A stretch of 64,000 nucleotides of DNA from Pseudarthrobacter naphthalenicus (GTDB lineage Bacteria; Actinomycetota; Actinomycetes; Actinomycetales; Micrococcaceae): assembly GCF_029076445.1 (NCBI RefSeq), contig NZ_JARESG010000013.1, positions 1 through 64,000 of the forward strand, written 5' to 3'. The notes beneath the pieces are model-generated. The model was not told the origin of the DNA. It was given only the letters and a program-made list of their open reading frames with translations, and did no database searches. The translations under genes and the position numbers were made by a program. Positions 9,225 to 18,809 of the stretch are shown here, piece by piece; the stretch's first letter is position 1, and each line of letters opens with the position of its first letter.

Positions 9225-9324
9225 CTAAACTCATCCGCGGAACGCAGAAGGCGCGGCAACAACAGGAAGACAGCTCCTGATTGTTACCGCGCCCTGGCCT
9301 TTCGGCGACCTTACGGTGTTCGGG

Positions 9325-9720
9325 TCAGCGCACGCCGACCAGGTCCACAACGAAGATCAGTGCTTCGTTGGGTCCAATGGCGCCACCGGCACCGCGGGAG
9401 CCGTAGGCAAGCTCGGAGGGAATCTCAAGACGACGGCGGCCGCCCACCTTCATGCCGAGCAGGCCCTGGTCCCAGCCCTGGATGACCTGGCCGACGCCCA
9501 CGCGGAAGTCCAGCGGTGCGCCGCGGCCCCAGGAAGCGTCGAATTCCTCGCCCGTGGACCAGGCCACGCCGACGTAGTGGGTGGAGACGGTGTCGCCCTT
9601 CTTGGCCTCGGCACCGTCACCTTCGATCAGGTCCGTGATGACCAGTTCGGTGGGGACATCGCCCTGCGGGAAATCGATTTCCGGCTTCTGGCGGTCGAAA
9701 TTACGCTGACCAAATGACAT
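9325..9720 (-). CDS. FKBP-type peptidyl-prolyl cis-trans isomerase (cytoplasmic)
   Basis: A 131-aa single-domain FKBP. Typical motifs are VSTHYVGVAWSTGEEFDAS, the VIQGWDQGLLGMKVGGRR active-site strand and IPSELAYGSRGAGGAIGPNEALIFVVDL. No signal peptide is present, so it acts in the cytoplasm. The ATG at 9720 has a strong AGAAGGAG 5 nt upstream. It lies between pafBC and a lipoprotein FKBP, a position also seen in other actinobacterial Pup loci. Any role in the proteasome pathway is inferred only from the neighbourhood. Confidence 0.93.
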   Translation of the reverse strand: MSFGQRNFDRQKPEIDFPQGDVPTELVITDLIEGDGAEAKKGDTVSTHYVGVAWSTGEEFDASWGRGAPLDFRVGVGQVIQGWDQGLLGMKVGGRRRLEIPSELAYGSRGAGGAIGPNEALIFVVDLVGVR

Positions 9721-9757
9721 GGTTGCTCCTTCTGATTGGGTGCGTGATGGTTGGAAG

Positions 9758-10729
9758 TTACTTGACGCCGAGGATATCCACAACAAAGACAAGGTCACCC
9801 TTGGCTTCGCCCTGACCGGCATCACCGTACGCGAGGTCCTTCGGGACGACCAACAGGACCCGTGAGCCGACCGTCTTGCCGGTGAGCCCCTGCGTCCAGC
9901 CCTTAATGACACCCGTCAACGGGAAGCTGGCGGGCTGGCCACGGTCGAAACTCGAATCAAACTTGGTGCCGCCCACGAGGTTCACACCTACGTAATTGAC
10001 GGTGAGCGTGTCGGTTTCTTTGACCTCCACACCCTTGCCCTTGATCAGGTCCTGGGCCACCAGAGCCGTCGGGGCAGCAGCGCCGTCCACGGATATCTCG
10101 GGAACGCCCTTGTCGTTTTCCTTAACGGTCGGGAGGCCGGCCGGCGGTGTGACAGGATCGCCTTCGGGCTTCTCAAGCGGCGGCGTGACGTCCTTCGCGG
10201 AAATCAGCTTGATCAGCAGCAGCTGGGTGGGCTGGGTGGCGGCGCTCGGCGTGGGGCTCGGTGTGGCGCCGTCCGGCGCGGCACTGGCAGGCGCGGCCGT
10301 CTGGCCGGGAACTGCCAGAGCCAGCGTGGAACCAATTTTGGCTCCCACAAAGGCGTTGTAGACCAGGGAGTTGCCGGTCTTCATGTCATCGCTGAGCTCG
10401 AGTGCCTCAGGTTCGGCCGGGAAGGTGTCCTCCAGCGTGGAACCGTCTGCGCCGCTCACGGCGAGGATGGAGATGTTGGCCACCTGGTTGGCTTTGATTC
10501 GGTCACCGTTGCCCTCGGTGACCACCTTGACGGTAGGCTCCGTCACCTCAAGAGGCTTGGTGAACTCCACTCCGGGAGCTTTCTTGTCCCCGTTATCCGT
10601 CAGCTTCAGGGAGTCGAACTTGGCAGTGTCACCGGCCGCCTGGCTGGTGGGTTCCGGTGCCGCGGGCGTACCGCCGCAAGCGGTAAGCAGCAGCAGACCG
10701 GGGAGAAGGATCGCTAGGATTCGGCGCAC
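9758..10729 (-). CDS. FKBP-type peptidyl-prolyl isomerase, lipoprotein
   Basis: A 323-aa surface lipoprotein. It begins with a short signal peptide and the lipobox LLTACGG (lipidated Cys at residue 18), then a Pro/Ala/Thr-rich linker. The C-terminal 105 residues are a full FKBP domain (VNYVGVNLVGGTKFDSSFDRG, GVIKGWTQGLTGKTVGSR, DLAYGDAG). The first half has a weakly similar region (FVGAKIGSTLALAVPG), probably a degenerate FKBP fold. The start is GTG at 10729; longer readings upstream lack a signal peptide. The likely role is folding of exported proteins. Confidence 0.9.
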   Translation of the reverse strand: MRRILAILLPGLLLLTACGGTPAAPEPTSQAAGDTAKFDSLKLTDNGDKKAPGVEFTKPLEVTEPTVKVVTEGNGDRIKANQVANISILAVSGADGSTLEDTFPAEPEALELSDDMKTGNSLVYNAFVGAKIGSTLALAVPGQTAAPASAAPDGATPSPTPSAATQPTQLLLIKLISAKDVTPPLEKPEGDPVTPPAGLPTVKENDKGVPEISVDGAAAPTALVAQDLIKGKGVEVKETDTLTVNYVGVNLVGGTKFDSSFDRGQPASFPLTGVIKGWTQGLTGKTVGSRVLLVVPKDLAYGDAGQGEAKGDLVFVVDILGVK

Positions 10730-10838
10730 GTAAGAGAACTTTCGTCGGGGCAGGGTGGACGCGGTACCGGAACAGGCGCCCGGCACCGCTGCAGGGCCAA
10801 AGAATGGCCCTGTCAAGGATAGCCCCTGAACCTGAACG

Positions 10839-12203
10839 TCAGCCCATAGAACCGAGGAGAGCGTCCACCCGGTCATCGACGCTGCGGAACGGATCCTTGC
10901 ACAGGATGGTCTGATGGGCGCGGTCATTGAGCTTCAGGTGCACCCAGTCCACGGTGTAGTCCCTGCCCAGTTCCTGCGCCCGCCGGACGAAGTCACCCCG
11001 GAGCTTGGCCCGCGTGGTTTGCGGCGGCACGTCCACTGCATCCTTGATGACGGTGTCGTCTACGATCCGGCGCACCGCTCCCCGTGACTGCAGCAGGTAA
11101 TACAGGCCGCGCGTCCGCGAAATGTCGTGGTAGGTCAGGTCCAGCTGGGCGATCCGGGGAGCATCCAGGCCCAGACCGTGCCGCTCCCGATAGTTGTCCA
11201 TCAGCTTTTTCTTGATGGCCCAGTCGATCTCGGTGTCGATGGTGCTGGTGTTTCCGCTTTCGATGGCCTTCAGCGTCCGTTCCCACAGGTCGAGGATCAG
11301 CGGAACGTGGGGGTTGTGCGCACCGTGTTCCTGGACGAACGCCGTGACTTTGGTCAGGTACTCCTGCTGGATCTCCAGGGCAGTGAGCTGCCGCCCGTTG
11401 GCCAGCCTGACCAGTGCCCGGCCGCTGAGATCGTGCGAGATCTCCCGGATGCTGCGGATGGGATTCTCCATCCGCATGTCCCGCATGATTACCCCGGCTT
11501 CGATCATGCGGAGGATGAGGTCCACCGTGCCGACCTTGATCAGGGCTGTGCTCTCGGACATGTTCGAGTCACCCACGATGACGTGGAGCCGCCGGAAAAA
11601 TTCGGCGTCGGCGTGCGGCTCGTCCCTGGTGTTGATGATGGGCCGGGACCTGGTGGTGGCCGACGAGACACCCTCCCAAATGTGGTCGGCGCGCTGTGAG
11701 AACGCGAACGTCGCCCCGTGCGGCGTCTTCAGGATCTTGCCTGCACCCGCGATCAGCTGGCGGGTGACCAGGAAGGGGATGAGAATCTCCGCCAGCCGGG
11801 AAAACTCGCCCCGGCGCGGGATCAGGTAGTTCTCATGGCTGCCATAGGAATTGCCGGCAGAGTCGGTGTTGTTTTTGAAGAGATAGACGGTGCCGTTGAA
11901 GCCCTCGGCGGCCAGCCTGGCCTGCGCCTCGTCCACAAGGTCATCGAGGATGAGCTCGCCGGCCCGGTCATGCGCGATCAGCTGGGCGAGGTCATCGCAC
12001 TCGGCGGTGGCGTACTCGGGGTGGGAGCCGACGTCGAGGTAGAGCCGCGAGCCATTGGTCAGGAACACGTTGGACGAACGCCCCCAGCTGACCACCTTGC
12101 GGAACAGGTATCGGGCCACCTCCTCCGGTGCCAGTGGGCGTGAATCGGGACTCGAATACGAGATCCCGAATTCGGTTTCAATACCGAAGATCCTCTTATC
12201 CAT
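10839..12203 (-). CDS. pafA: Pup--protein ligase PafA
   Basis: Ligates the C-terminal glutamate of Pup to lysines of target proteins with ATP. The 454-aa protein shows the N-terminal glutamine-synthetase-like motif [10 protein letters not shown] (7-16) and the [17 protein letters not shown] segment holding the conserved catalytic aspartate (D57). [18 protein letters not shown] and the C-terminal [18 protein letters not shown] are typical of PafA and not of Dop. The start ATG at 12203 lies one base after the prcA stop, with GGAGG in the end of prcA as ribosome site. Confidence 0.95.
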   Translation of the reverse strand: MDKRIFGIETEFGISYSSPDSRPLAPEEVARYLFRKVVSWGRSSNVFLTNGSRLYLDVGSHPEYATAECDDLAQLIAHDRAGELILDDLVDEAQARLAAEGFNGTVYLFKNNTDSAGNSYGSHENYLIPRRGEFSRLAEILIPFLVTRQLIAGAGKILKTPHGATFAFSQRADHIWEGVSSATTRSRPIINTRDEPHADAEFFRRLHVIVGDSNMSESTALIKVGTVDLILRMIEAGVIMRDMRMENPIRSIREISHDLSGRALVRLANGRQLTALEIQQEYLTKVTAFVQEHGAHNPHVPLILDLWERTLKAIESGNTSTIDTEIDWAIKKKLMDNYRERHGLGLDAPRIAQLDLTYHDISRTRGLYYLLQSRGAVRRIVDDTVIKDAVDVPPQTTRAKLRGDFVRRAQELGRDYTVDWVHLKLNDRAHQTILCKDPFRSVDDRVDALLGSMG

Positions 12204-12214
12204 CTCAGGCCTCC
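12201..12214 (-). promoter_or_regulatory. Coupled stop/start junction prcA-pafA
   Basis: The minus strand reads GGAGGCCTGAGATG: a Shine-Dalgarno GGAGG, the prcA stop TGA and the pafA ATG six bases after the SD. The same 14 nt occur at the prcB-prcA junction (12922-12935). Confidence 0.75.
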
Positions 12215-12924
12215 TCCGCCAGCAGCGCCGTAATGTCGGCATCGTTCAATCGCCGGAACGCCCGGCGGAAGCCGCGGGCCGTTTCCGACTGCCTGTCCAG
12301 GACGGCCACCTCTACGGCCTTCGCCGGAAGGGTCGCTCCTGACTCGCCCTGCTCAGTGCCGGTGGCGAGGCCGCCGATCGCCAGCCGGACCGCGTCAGCA
12401 AAGCGCAGCGAGGACCGCCAGCCGTCGGCAATCACGGCGGAAACCCGCTCCGCCTGGCCGCCCATCACGATGAAGCCGTGTTCGTCCGCGATCGACCCGT
12501 CGAACGTCAGCCGGTAAAGGTGGTCCTGCTCCGGGGATGCGCCTACTTCGGCGACGGCCAGTTCCACTTCGAATGGCTTCTGTTCGGCTGTGAAAACGGC
12601 GCCCAGGCTTTGCGCGTAGACGCTCGCGAGGCCGCGGGCTGTCACGTCCTCGCGGTCGTAGGAGTAGCCCCGGACGTCGGCGTACCGGACGCCTGCCTGG
12701 CGCAGGCTTTCAAATTCGTTGTACTTCCCGACGGCCGCGAAGGCGATTTTGTCGTAGATTTCACCGATCTTGTGCAGCGACGGCGAGGGGTTCTCGGCCA
12801 CCAGGGCAATCCCGTCCTGGCAGCTGATGACCACCACGGACCTGCCGCGGGCGATGCCTTTCCGTGCGAAGTCCGCACGGTCCTTCATCAGTTGTTCTGG
12901 AGAAACGTAGAACTGCTGCGTCAT
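12205..12924 (-). CDS. prcA: Proteasome subunit alpha
   Basis: Forms the outer rings of the 20S proteasome and gates entry. The 239-aa protein starts [31 protein letters not shown], the alpha-type N-terminal helix with no propeptide, and lacks an N-terminal catalytic threonine. It ends in LLAEEA. It lies between prcB and pafA, separated from each by a single base beyond the stop. Confidence 0.95.
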   Translation of the reverse strand: MTQQFYVSPEQLMKDRADFARKGIARGRSVVVISCQDGIALVAENPSPSLHKIGEIYDKIAFAAVGKYNEFESLRQAGVRYADVRGYSYDREDVTARGLASVYAQSLGAVFTAEQKPFEVELAVAEVGASPEQDHLYRLTFDGSIADEHGFIVMGGQAERVSAVIADGWRSSLRFADAVRLAIGGLATGTEQGESGATLPAKAVEVAVLDRQSETARGFRRAFRRLNDADITALLAEEA

Positions 12925-12935
12925 CTCAGGCCTCC
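12922..12935 (-). promoter_or_regulatory. Coupled stop/start junction prcB-prcA
   Basis: The minus strand reads GGAGGCCTGAGATG, identical over 14 nt to the prcA-pafA junction at 12201-12214. It places an SD, the prcB stop and the prcA start in one short module. Confidence 0.75.
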
Positions 12936-13747
12936 CGTCGCTCAGCGGACCTGGCGTCAATGATGCTCCCCGCAACGGCCGCAAGCTCCGGTTCGGGGAT
13001 GCGCCGGGCACCCTCGCGGTTCACGGTGTACACCACCGGCCACAGTTGCCGGACCGGATCCGGGCCGCCGGTTGCGGAATCGTCGTCGGCTGCGTCATAG
13101 AGCGACTCCACCGCGACAGAAACTGCCTCCGCTTCCGTCAGGCCGGGGCGCCAGAGCTTTTTCAGGGCACCGCGGGCAAAAACCGAGCCGGAGCCCACCG
13201 TATGGTGCTCGCGTTCTTCGTACCGGCCGCCGGTGACGTCGTACGAGAACAGGCGGCCCACGCCGGCTGTGGTATCGAAACCGGCAAACAGCGGGACCAC
13301 GGCCAGGCCCTGCAGGGCCATGGGAAGGTTCCCGCGGATCATGGCACCAAGCCGGTTGGCTTTGCCATCGAGGCTGAGGAGTGTGCCTTCAATTTTTTCG
13401 TAGTGTTCCAGTTCCACCTGGAAAAGCCGGGTCAGGTCAATGGCAATACCCGCAGTCCCTGCGATGCCCAGGACTGAGTACCGGTCCGCCGGGAAGACTT
13501 TCTCGATGTGCCGGCTTGCTATGACGTTGCCCATGGTGGCGCGCCGGTCCCCTGCCATCAGCACGCCGCCGCCGTAGCTCATTGCCACGATCGTGGTGGC
13601 GTGCGGCACCTGCAGCGGCGTAGCCTGCGCGGCTGCCGCAGTCAGCGAACGGTTGTACGGGAGCAGGTCCGGCCGGTCCCGCTGCAGATGCTCGGTAAAT
13701 GACGACGTCGCGTTGCCGGCTACCTGGTTGGCGGTTGATTCCTGCAC
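12926..13747 (-). CDS. prcB: Proteasome subunit beta
   Basis: Catalytic subunit of the 20S core. The 273-aa precursor has a propeptide of about 50 residues followed by [21 protein letters not shown]. The first Thr of TTIVA (residue 51) should become the N-terminal nucleophile after self-cleavage, and the GDRRAT lysine/aspartate region is conserved. The start is GTG at 13747 with AAGGAG upstream. It lies 81 nt downstream of pup. Confidence 0.95.
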   Translation of the reverse strand: MQESTANQVAGNATSSFTEHLQRDRPDLLPYNRSLTAAAAQATPLQVPHATTIVAMSYGGGVLMAGDRRATMGNVIASRHIEKVFPADRYSVLGIAGTAGIAIDLTRLFQVELEHYEKIEGTLLSLDGKANRLGAMIRGNLPMALQGLAVVPLFAGFDTTAGVGRLFSYDVTGGRYEEREHHTVGSGSVFARGALKKLWRPGLTEAEAVSVAVESLYDAADDDSATGGPDPVRQLWPVVYTVNREGARRIPEPELAAVAGSIIDARSAERREA

Positions 13748-13828
13748 TGGTGCACTCCTTGAACGTGGTCCTTCTACGTCGGTACAGCTTTCGGCCGGTG
13801 CGCGGCTACCGCCCCGCGTGGATCCGGG

Positions 13829-14032
13829 TTACTGGCCGCCCTTTTGGACGAAGGCGCGGACGAATTCCTCGGCGTTGGACTCAAGGACGCCGTCGATTTC
13901 ATCCAGGAGGTCATCTACGCCCTGGGTGGCGGCTGAAGCCTGCGCGTCGGGGGCCGCGGGCGGTGCCTCGGGGATGTCGTCTTCGACTTCACTGTCCCGC
14001 GACTGTGGCTGCTGTTGTTCCTGGCCTGCCAT
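13829..14032 (-). CDS. pup: Prokaryotic ubiquitin-like protein Pup
   Basis: A 67-aa intrinsically disordered tag. The N-terminal half is Gln/Glu/Asp/Ser rich. The C-terminal half VDDLLDEIDGVLESNAEEFVRAFVQKGGQ is the conserved part that binds ARC and the ligase. It ends in GGQ, so Dop must deamidate the last residue to Glu before ligation. The ATG at 14032 is preceded by AAGGAG. It lies between dop and prcB. Confidence 0.97.
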   Translation of the reverse strand: MAGQEQQQPQSRDSEVEDDIPEAPPAAPDAQASAATQGVDDLLDEIDGVLESNAEEFVRAFVQKGGQ

Positions 14033-14117
14033 CTTAATCTCTCCTTCTGCGATCATCGGATCCGGGCGGATCTGCTGATACGCCCATATTGCCACGCTGT
14101 GAGCCCGTCGGGGCGGT

Positions 14118-15791
14118 TTACGCCGGAGGCGGAGCGCTGGTGTGCCCGAGGAGTTCCGCGAGGAACGGCCCGGCTGTGCGGTGCCGGGTGAAGAGTCCTC
14201 CCGTCAGGGCCTTGGTGCCGCGCAGCGGCTCCCTTGTCGGGACCCGCTGCAAGCGCCCGTAGCCGGGGACATCGAAGATGACAGAGTCCCAGCTGGCGCC
14301 TACCACGTCTTTGCCGAAACTGCTGACGCAGCGTCCGCGAAAGAACGCGCGGGTATCCGGCGGCGGTTCGGTCACAGCGGCGGCGATCACGGCGTCGTCG
14401 ACAATCCGCTGCATCCGGTTCCTGGCCAGGAAACGGTAGTACAGGCCCTTTTCGGGCCTGATATCGGCCCATTGGAGGTCAACCAAACCCAGCCTGGCAT
14501 CACTCCAGGCGAGATTGTCACGTTCCCGGTAGCCCTCCAGCAGCGAAAGTTTGGCCAGCCACTCAACGGACGTCGCCGCCGCACCCCGGTCGGCATCGAG
14601 CTGTGTCAGGGTGGTGGCCCAGCGTTCCAGAACGTCGTGGGTGTGGCCGTCCCCGTCCACGGCATCGGCAACGCCTGTGTCCTGCGCCAGTTTGGCCGCC
14701 GCCTCGTGGTACATCCATTGCAGATCCAACGCCGTCACCCGGCGTCCGTCCACCAACCTGAGTTTCGTGGTCAGGGAGGTATCGTGGCTGACCGCCTGAA
14801 GGGCCTGCACCGGCTCGTAGACCTCCACCTTGGGCGCCAGGCCGGCCTCAATCAGGCTGAGCACCAGCGCGGTGGTGCCGAACTTGAGGTAATTCGAGGA
14901 CTGGCTGAGGTTCGCGTCGCCGATAATGACGTGCAGGCGCCGGTATTTGTCGGCAGTGGCGTGGGGTTCGTCCCGGGTGTTGATGATGGGCCGGCGGATC
15001 GTCGTCTCCAGCCCAACCTCGGCTTCAAAAAAGTCCGCGCGCTGGCTGATCTGGTAGCCGGCCGTGGAACTGTCCTGGCCGAGTCCCACGCGGCCGGAGC
15101 CGCAGATGATCTGGCGTGTGACGAAGAACGGGGTGAGGCCGCGCACGATGTCCCCGAACGGCACAGAGCGGGGCATGAGGTAGTTCTCATGGGAGCCATA
15201 AGAGACGGACTTGTTGTCCGTGTTGTTCTTGTACAGGTTGATCGGCGGAAGCTCGGGGTCCGCGGCAAGGCGCCGCACCGCTGCCAGCGCCACCTGATCC
15301 CCGGCGGCATCCCAGATCACAGCATCACGGGGGTTCGTCACCTCGGCGCTGGAATACTCGGGGTGGGCGTGGTCCACGTACAGCCGGGCGCCATTCCCGA
15401 GCACCATGTTCATCAGCAGGCTGCCGGACTCATCCTCGCCGTCCAGCTCAAGTTCCTCGCGGCCGTATGCCAGTGCCACCGCTTCGGCGTCGAGCACCGG
15501 CGGCTGGTCCGTGAGCTGGCTGGGGTGGGCGGAGGCGCGTTCAAGCGTCCAGCCACGGGCGTCGTGCAGCGGCTCCTCATCGGTGTAGTCCCACCGGGTT
15601 TCAGCCCCGCCTGCAGCCCGCTGCCGGGTCACCTGGGCGTATGCCTGGACTACGCGCGCAGACATCATGGTGGCGTTGGCTCCGGGGGCGGACGGGGCGT
15701 GGATGCCGTACTCCGTCTCGGCACCCATGACGCGCATGGCACCGCCGACGGGGAGCGATTCCCCTGCGGGTCGTTCCGGAACTGCGGTCAT
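14118..15791 (-). CDS. dop: Pup deamidase/depupylase Dop
   Basis: Deamidates the Pup C-terminal Gln and removes Pup from tagged proteins. The 557-aa protein shares the fold of Paf[10 protein letters not shown] (23-31), [14 protein letters not shown] with the conserved aspartate at 140, [19 protein letters not shown] and INTRDEPHA. It is about 100 residues longer than PafA. The ATG at 15791 overlaps the arc stop by four bases (ATGA), so translation is probably coupled. An in-frame ATG 18 codons later is a possible alternative start. Confidence 0.95.
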   Translation of the reverse strand: MTAVPERPAGESLPVGGAMRVMGAETEYGIHAPSAPGANATMMSARVVQAYAQVTRQRAAGGAETRWDYTDEEPLHDARGWTLERASAHPSQLTDQPPVLDAEAVALAYGREELELDGEDESGSLLMNMVLGNGARLYVDHAHPEYSSAEVTNPRDAVIWDAAGDQVALAAVRRLAADPELPPINLYKNNTDNKSVSYGSHENYLMPRSVPFGDIVRGLTPFFVTRQIICGSGRVGLGQDSSTAGYQISQRADFFEAEVGLETTIRRPIINTRDEPHATADKYRRLHVIIGDANLSQSSNYLKFGTTALVLSLIEAGLAPKVEVYEPVQALQAVSHDTSLTTKLRLVDGRRVTALDLQWMYHEAAAKLAQDTGVADAVDGDGHTHDVLERWATTLTQLDADRGAAATSVEWLAKLSLLEGYRERDNLAWSDARLGLVDLQWADIRPEKGLYYRFLARNRMQRIVDDAVIAAAVTEPPPDTRAFFRGRCVSSFGKDVVGASWDSVIFDVPGYGRLQRVPTREPLRGTKALTGGLFTRHRTAGPFLAELLGHTSAPPPA

Positions 15792-17539
15792 AGGTACTGT
15801 CCCGTGGTGGGCATCGTTTCGATGGACTTGCCGGGCTCCTGTCCTGCCTTGCCTTGGACAATGGTGCGGATGTACGTAATCCGCTCCCCCTTCTTACCGG
15901 AGATGCGTGCCCAGTCATCCGGGTTGGTGGTGTTGGGCATGTCCTCGTGTTCGCGGAATTCATCCACGACGGCCCGCAGGAGGTGCTCGATCCGGAGACC
16001 CTTCTGATGCAGGGTGAGAAGGTCCTTGATGGCGTACTTCTTGGCCCGGTCCACCACGTTCTGAACCACGGCGCCGGAATTGAAGTCCTTGAAGTACAGC
16101 ATCTCGGTGTCACCGTTGGCGTAGGTGACTTCCAAGTACTCGTTGGATTTCTCCGTGGAGTACATGGCTTCAACCGTGCGCTGGATCATGGCGTCCACGG
16201 TGGCCTGGACGTCGCCGTCGTGTTCGGCGAGGTCAGACTCGTGGAACGGCAGGTCCGTGGTGATGTATTTGTTGAAGATGTCCGCCGCGGCTTCGGCATC
16301 AGGCCGCTGGATCTTCACCTTCACATCGAGCCGGCCCGGCCGGAGGATGGCAGGATCAATCATGTCCTCGCGGTTGGATGCGCCGATGACGATGACGTTG
16401 TCCAGCCGCTCCACGCCATCAATTTCGCTCAGGAGCTGAGGCACGATGGTGGTCTCGACGTCGGAGGAAATTCCCGTGCCGCGGGTGCGGAAGAGGGAAT
16501 CCATCTCGTCAAAGAAGACCACGACCGGGCTGCCGTCCGAGGCCTTCTCCCGGGCCCGGGAGAAGATCAGGCGGATGTGGCGTTCCGTTTCGCCCACGTA
16601 CTTATCCAGGAGTTCGGGGCCCTTGATGTTAAGGAAGTAACTCTTCAGGTCCACGTTGCCGGTCCGCTCCGCTGCCCGTGCAGCGAGGGAGTTGGCTACC
16701 GCCTTGGCAATAAGCGTTTTGCCGCAGCCCGGCGGACCATACAGAAGAATGCCCTTGGGGGCCTTCAGGCCGTGTTCCCGGTAGAGGTCCGGGTGCAGGA
16801 AGGGCAACTCCACGGCATCCCGGATCTGTTCAATCTGTGGGCCGAGACCGCCGATGTCCTCGTAGGTGATGTCCGGCACCTCTTCGAGGACCAGGTTTTC
16901 CACCTCGGAGCGGGGCACTTTTTCGAGGGCATAACCGGTGCGGGAATCGATTGAGAGCGCGTCACCGACCCTGAGCTTCTCGGCGAGGAGAGCGCCGGAC
17001 AGCCTGATGACGCGTTCCTCATCCGCCCGGCCCACCACCAGCGCACGGTCCGTGCCCAGCATTTCCTTAAGGGTGGCGAGTTCGCCCGCGCGTTCATAAC
17101 CCAGGCCGGCAACAATCAGCAGTGCCTCGTTGAGCAGGACTTCCTGGCCCACGGACAGCTGGCCGATGTTTACCAGCGGGCTGATTCCCACCCGCATTTT
17201 CCGGCCCGCGTTGAAGATGTCCGCAGACTCCTCGGTGACGGCCTGGCCGCTGTTCCCGGCTGATGGCATGCGCCGGGGATTGAGCTGCAGGATGGTGCCA
17301 AAGCTGTACGGCGGCTGGCCCTCCTGGTCCAGGGCATTTTTCAGGCGCAGGATCTCGGCTTTCGCCGCCTCCAGCATGCTGACCAGCTTGGTATTGTTCT
17401 GCGTTGCAGCAGCAAGCTGCCGGTCGATGTGCCGCAGTTTGTCCCGAAGGACATTGACCTGCCTGTCGGCAACGGACAGCTCATTGGCGGCAGCCTGCTC
17501 CGCCGGTGTACGTCCGGAGTCCTGATTCGGCGTCTCCAT
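15788..17539 (-). CDS. arc: Proteasomal ATPase ARC/Mpa
   Basis: The AAA ring that unfolds pupylated proteins and feeds the proteasome. The 583-aa protein has an N-terminal coiled coil (about 20-75, Pup receptor), OB-fold region (about 80-215), Walker A GPPGCGKT (268-275), Walker [10 protein letters not shown] (342-350) and ends in GQYL, the motif that docks into the alpha-ring pockets. The start is ATG at 17539 with AGGAAGG upstream. It is the first gene of the locus, with a candidate -10 TAAGGT at 17574-17579. Confidence 0.96.
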   Translation of the reverse strand: METPNQDSGRTPAEQAAANELSVADRQVNVLRDKLRHIDRQLAAATQNNTKLVSMLEAAKAEILRLKNALDQEGQPPYSFGTILQLNPRRMPSAGNSGQAVTEESADIFNAGRKMRVGISPLVNIGQLSVGQEVLLNEALLIVAGLGYERAGELATLKEMLGTDRALVVGRADEERVIRLSGALLAEKLRVGDALSIDSRTGYALEKVPRSEVENLVLEEVPDITYEDIGGLGPQIEQIRDAVELPFLHPDLYREHGLKAPKGILLYGPPGCGKTLIAKAVANSLAARAAERTGNVDLKSYFLNIKGPELLDKYVGETERHIRLIFSRAREKASDGSPVVVFFDEMDSLFRTRGTGISSDVETTIVPQLLSEIDGVERLDNVIVIGASNREDMIDPAILRPGRLDVKVKIQRPDAEAAADIFNKYITTDLPFHESDLAEHDGDVQATVDAMIQRTVEAMYSTEKSNEYLEVTYANGDTEMLYFKDFNSGAVVQNVVDRAKKYAIKDLLTLHQKGLRIEHLLRAVVDEFREHEDMPNTTNPDDWARISGKKGERITYIRTIVQGKAGQEPGKSIETMPTTGQYL

Positions 17540-17565
17540 GATGCATCAGCCCCTTCCTGCGCTTC

Positions 17566-17579
17566 TTATTAAGACCTTA
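17566..17579 (-). promoter_or_regulatory. Candidate promoter of the Pup-proteasome operon
   Basis: TAAGGT (17574-17579, minus strand) matches TANNNT and would give a leader of about 27 nt before the arc ATG, including the AGGAAGG site. No convincing -35 is seen. Confidence 0.35.
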
Positions 17580-17622
17580 GCCCCAACTTGGCAGGTACTG
17601 CTGGAGACTCCCGAAATGTGGA

Positions 17623-18699
17623 CTATTCCGTGATCTCCGGGCCGTCCTTGACGTTGGTTCCGGCGATGGCATCGCGTGCCGCGCGGCGGAGTTTCTTGTC
17701 CGAGACCAGCCGTTCACCCACTGCCCCGGGGGTCCAGGCGTTGACATCTTCCTCGTTGAAATCTGTCTTCGAAGGGCGGCGTTTCACGGAAATGCCGGTG
17801 ACGCCGTCGGCAAGGCGGCGGGTGACCAGGAGGAAGCCCGTGTGGGCCACCATGCGGTGGTCCGGGCGGACCGCGAGCCCCTCCAGGTGCCAGCCGCGGA
17901 CCATGGATTCCCAGGCGTCGGGTTCGGTGAACCGGCCATCTGCCCGGATGGCCTCGGCGGTCCGGGACAGTTGCGTGACGGTGGCGACGTAGTTGATCCA
18001 GACCCCGCCGGGTGCCAGCACCGTGGCGACGGCGTCGAGGCACTCCCAGGGAGCCAGCATGTCCAGGACGACGCGGTCGACGGAACCGGGAGCTTCGGTG
18101 CGGACCACTTCCTCCTGGAAATCGCCGAGTGAAATTTTCCAGGCGGGGTGCGGGCCGCCGAAGATCGTCTCCACATTGCCCCGGGCAATGTCTGCGAACT
18201 CTTCGCGGCGTTCGAAGGAATGGAGGTAGCCGTTGTCGCCCACGGCGCGCAGCAGCGAGATGGACAGCGCGCCGGACCCCACTCCGGCTTCAACAACCCT
18301 GGCACCGGGGAAGATATCGGCCATGGTGACGATCTGTCCGGCATCCTTGGGATACACCACCGCGGCGCCGCGGGGCATGGAAAGGACGAAGTCGGAGAGG
18401 AGCGGGCGCAGGGTCTGGTACTGCTGGCCAACGTTGTTGACCACCACCGAGCCGTCTGCCTTGCCGATGATCTCATCATGGTTGAGGAAGCCCCGGTGGG
18501 TGTGGAAGGCTCCCCCGCTTTCGAGGGTGATGGTGTTCATACGGCCGCGTTCGTCGGTCAGCTGGACCCGCTCGCCTTCACGGAAAGGTCCGCGGCGGCG
18601 GGCAGCACCTACCGGCTGGGTGACGCCGGCAGCCCCACTTGTGGTGGACAACGCCGTTGTGGATGGTGTTGCGGTATCGGCGGCAGATTCGCTGCTCAT
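17623..18699 (-). CDS. trmI: tRNA (adenine-58-N1)-methyltransferase TrmI
   Basis: Makes m1A58 in the T loop of tRNAs. The 358-aa class I methyltransferase has an N-terminal beta domain (GPFREGERVQLTDERGR), the SAM motif VVEAGVGSGALSISLL, and VVLDMLAPWECLDAVATVLAPGG. It has a longer, low-complexity N-terminus (35 residues) than the mycobacterial enzyme. It sits just upstream of the arc promoter on the same strand, an arrangement also found in mycobacteria. The start is ATG at 18699 with an AGGAG-type site upstream. Confidence 0.92.
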   Translation of the reverse strand: MSSESAADTATPSTTALSTTSGAAGVTQPVGAARRRGPFREGERVQLTDERGRMNTITLESGGAFHTHRGFLNHDEIIGKADGSVVVNNVGQQYQTLRPLLSDFVLSMPRGAAVVYPKDAGQIVTMADIFPGARVVEAGVGSGALSISLLRAVGDNGYLHSFERREEFADIARGNVETIFGGPHPAWKISLGDFQEEVVRTEAPGSVDRVVLDMLAPWECLDAVATVLAPGGVWINYVATVTQLSRTAEAIRADGRFTEPDAWESMVRGWHLEGLAVRPDHRMVAHTGFLLVTRRLADGVTGISVKRRPSKTDFNEEDVNAWTPGAVGERLVSDKKLRRAARDAIAGTNVKDGPEITE

Positions 18700-18809
18700 G
18701 AATTTCCTCGCTCCTGTAAGACTGTGGGCGCATACACGGAGTCTGACCGTCCGGCGCGTTCAGGCCCGGGGCAGCCTTCCGGCGGCAAGTGCAGGGCCGG
18801 CATGCAACT

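Noticed and set aside
14142..16007. Plus-strand reading frame of 621 codons opposite dop
   Set aside because: Shadow of dop with no recognisable domain; dop has all its conserved motifs.
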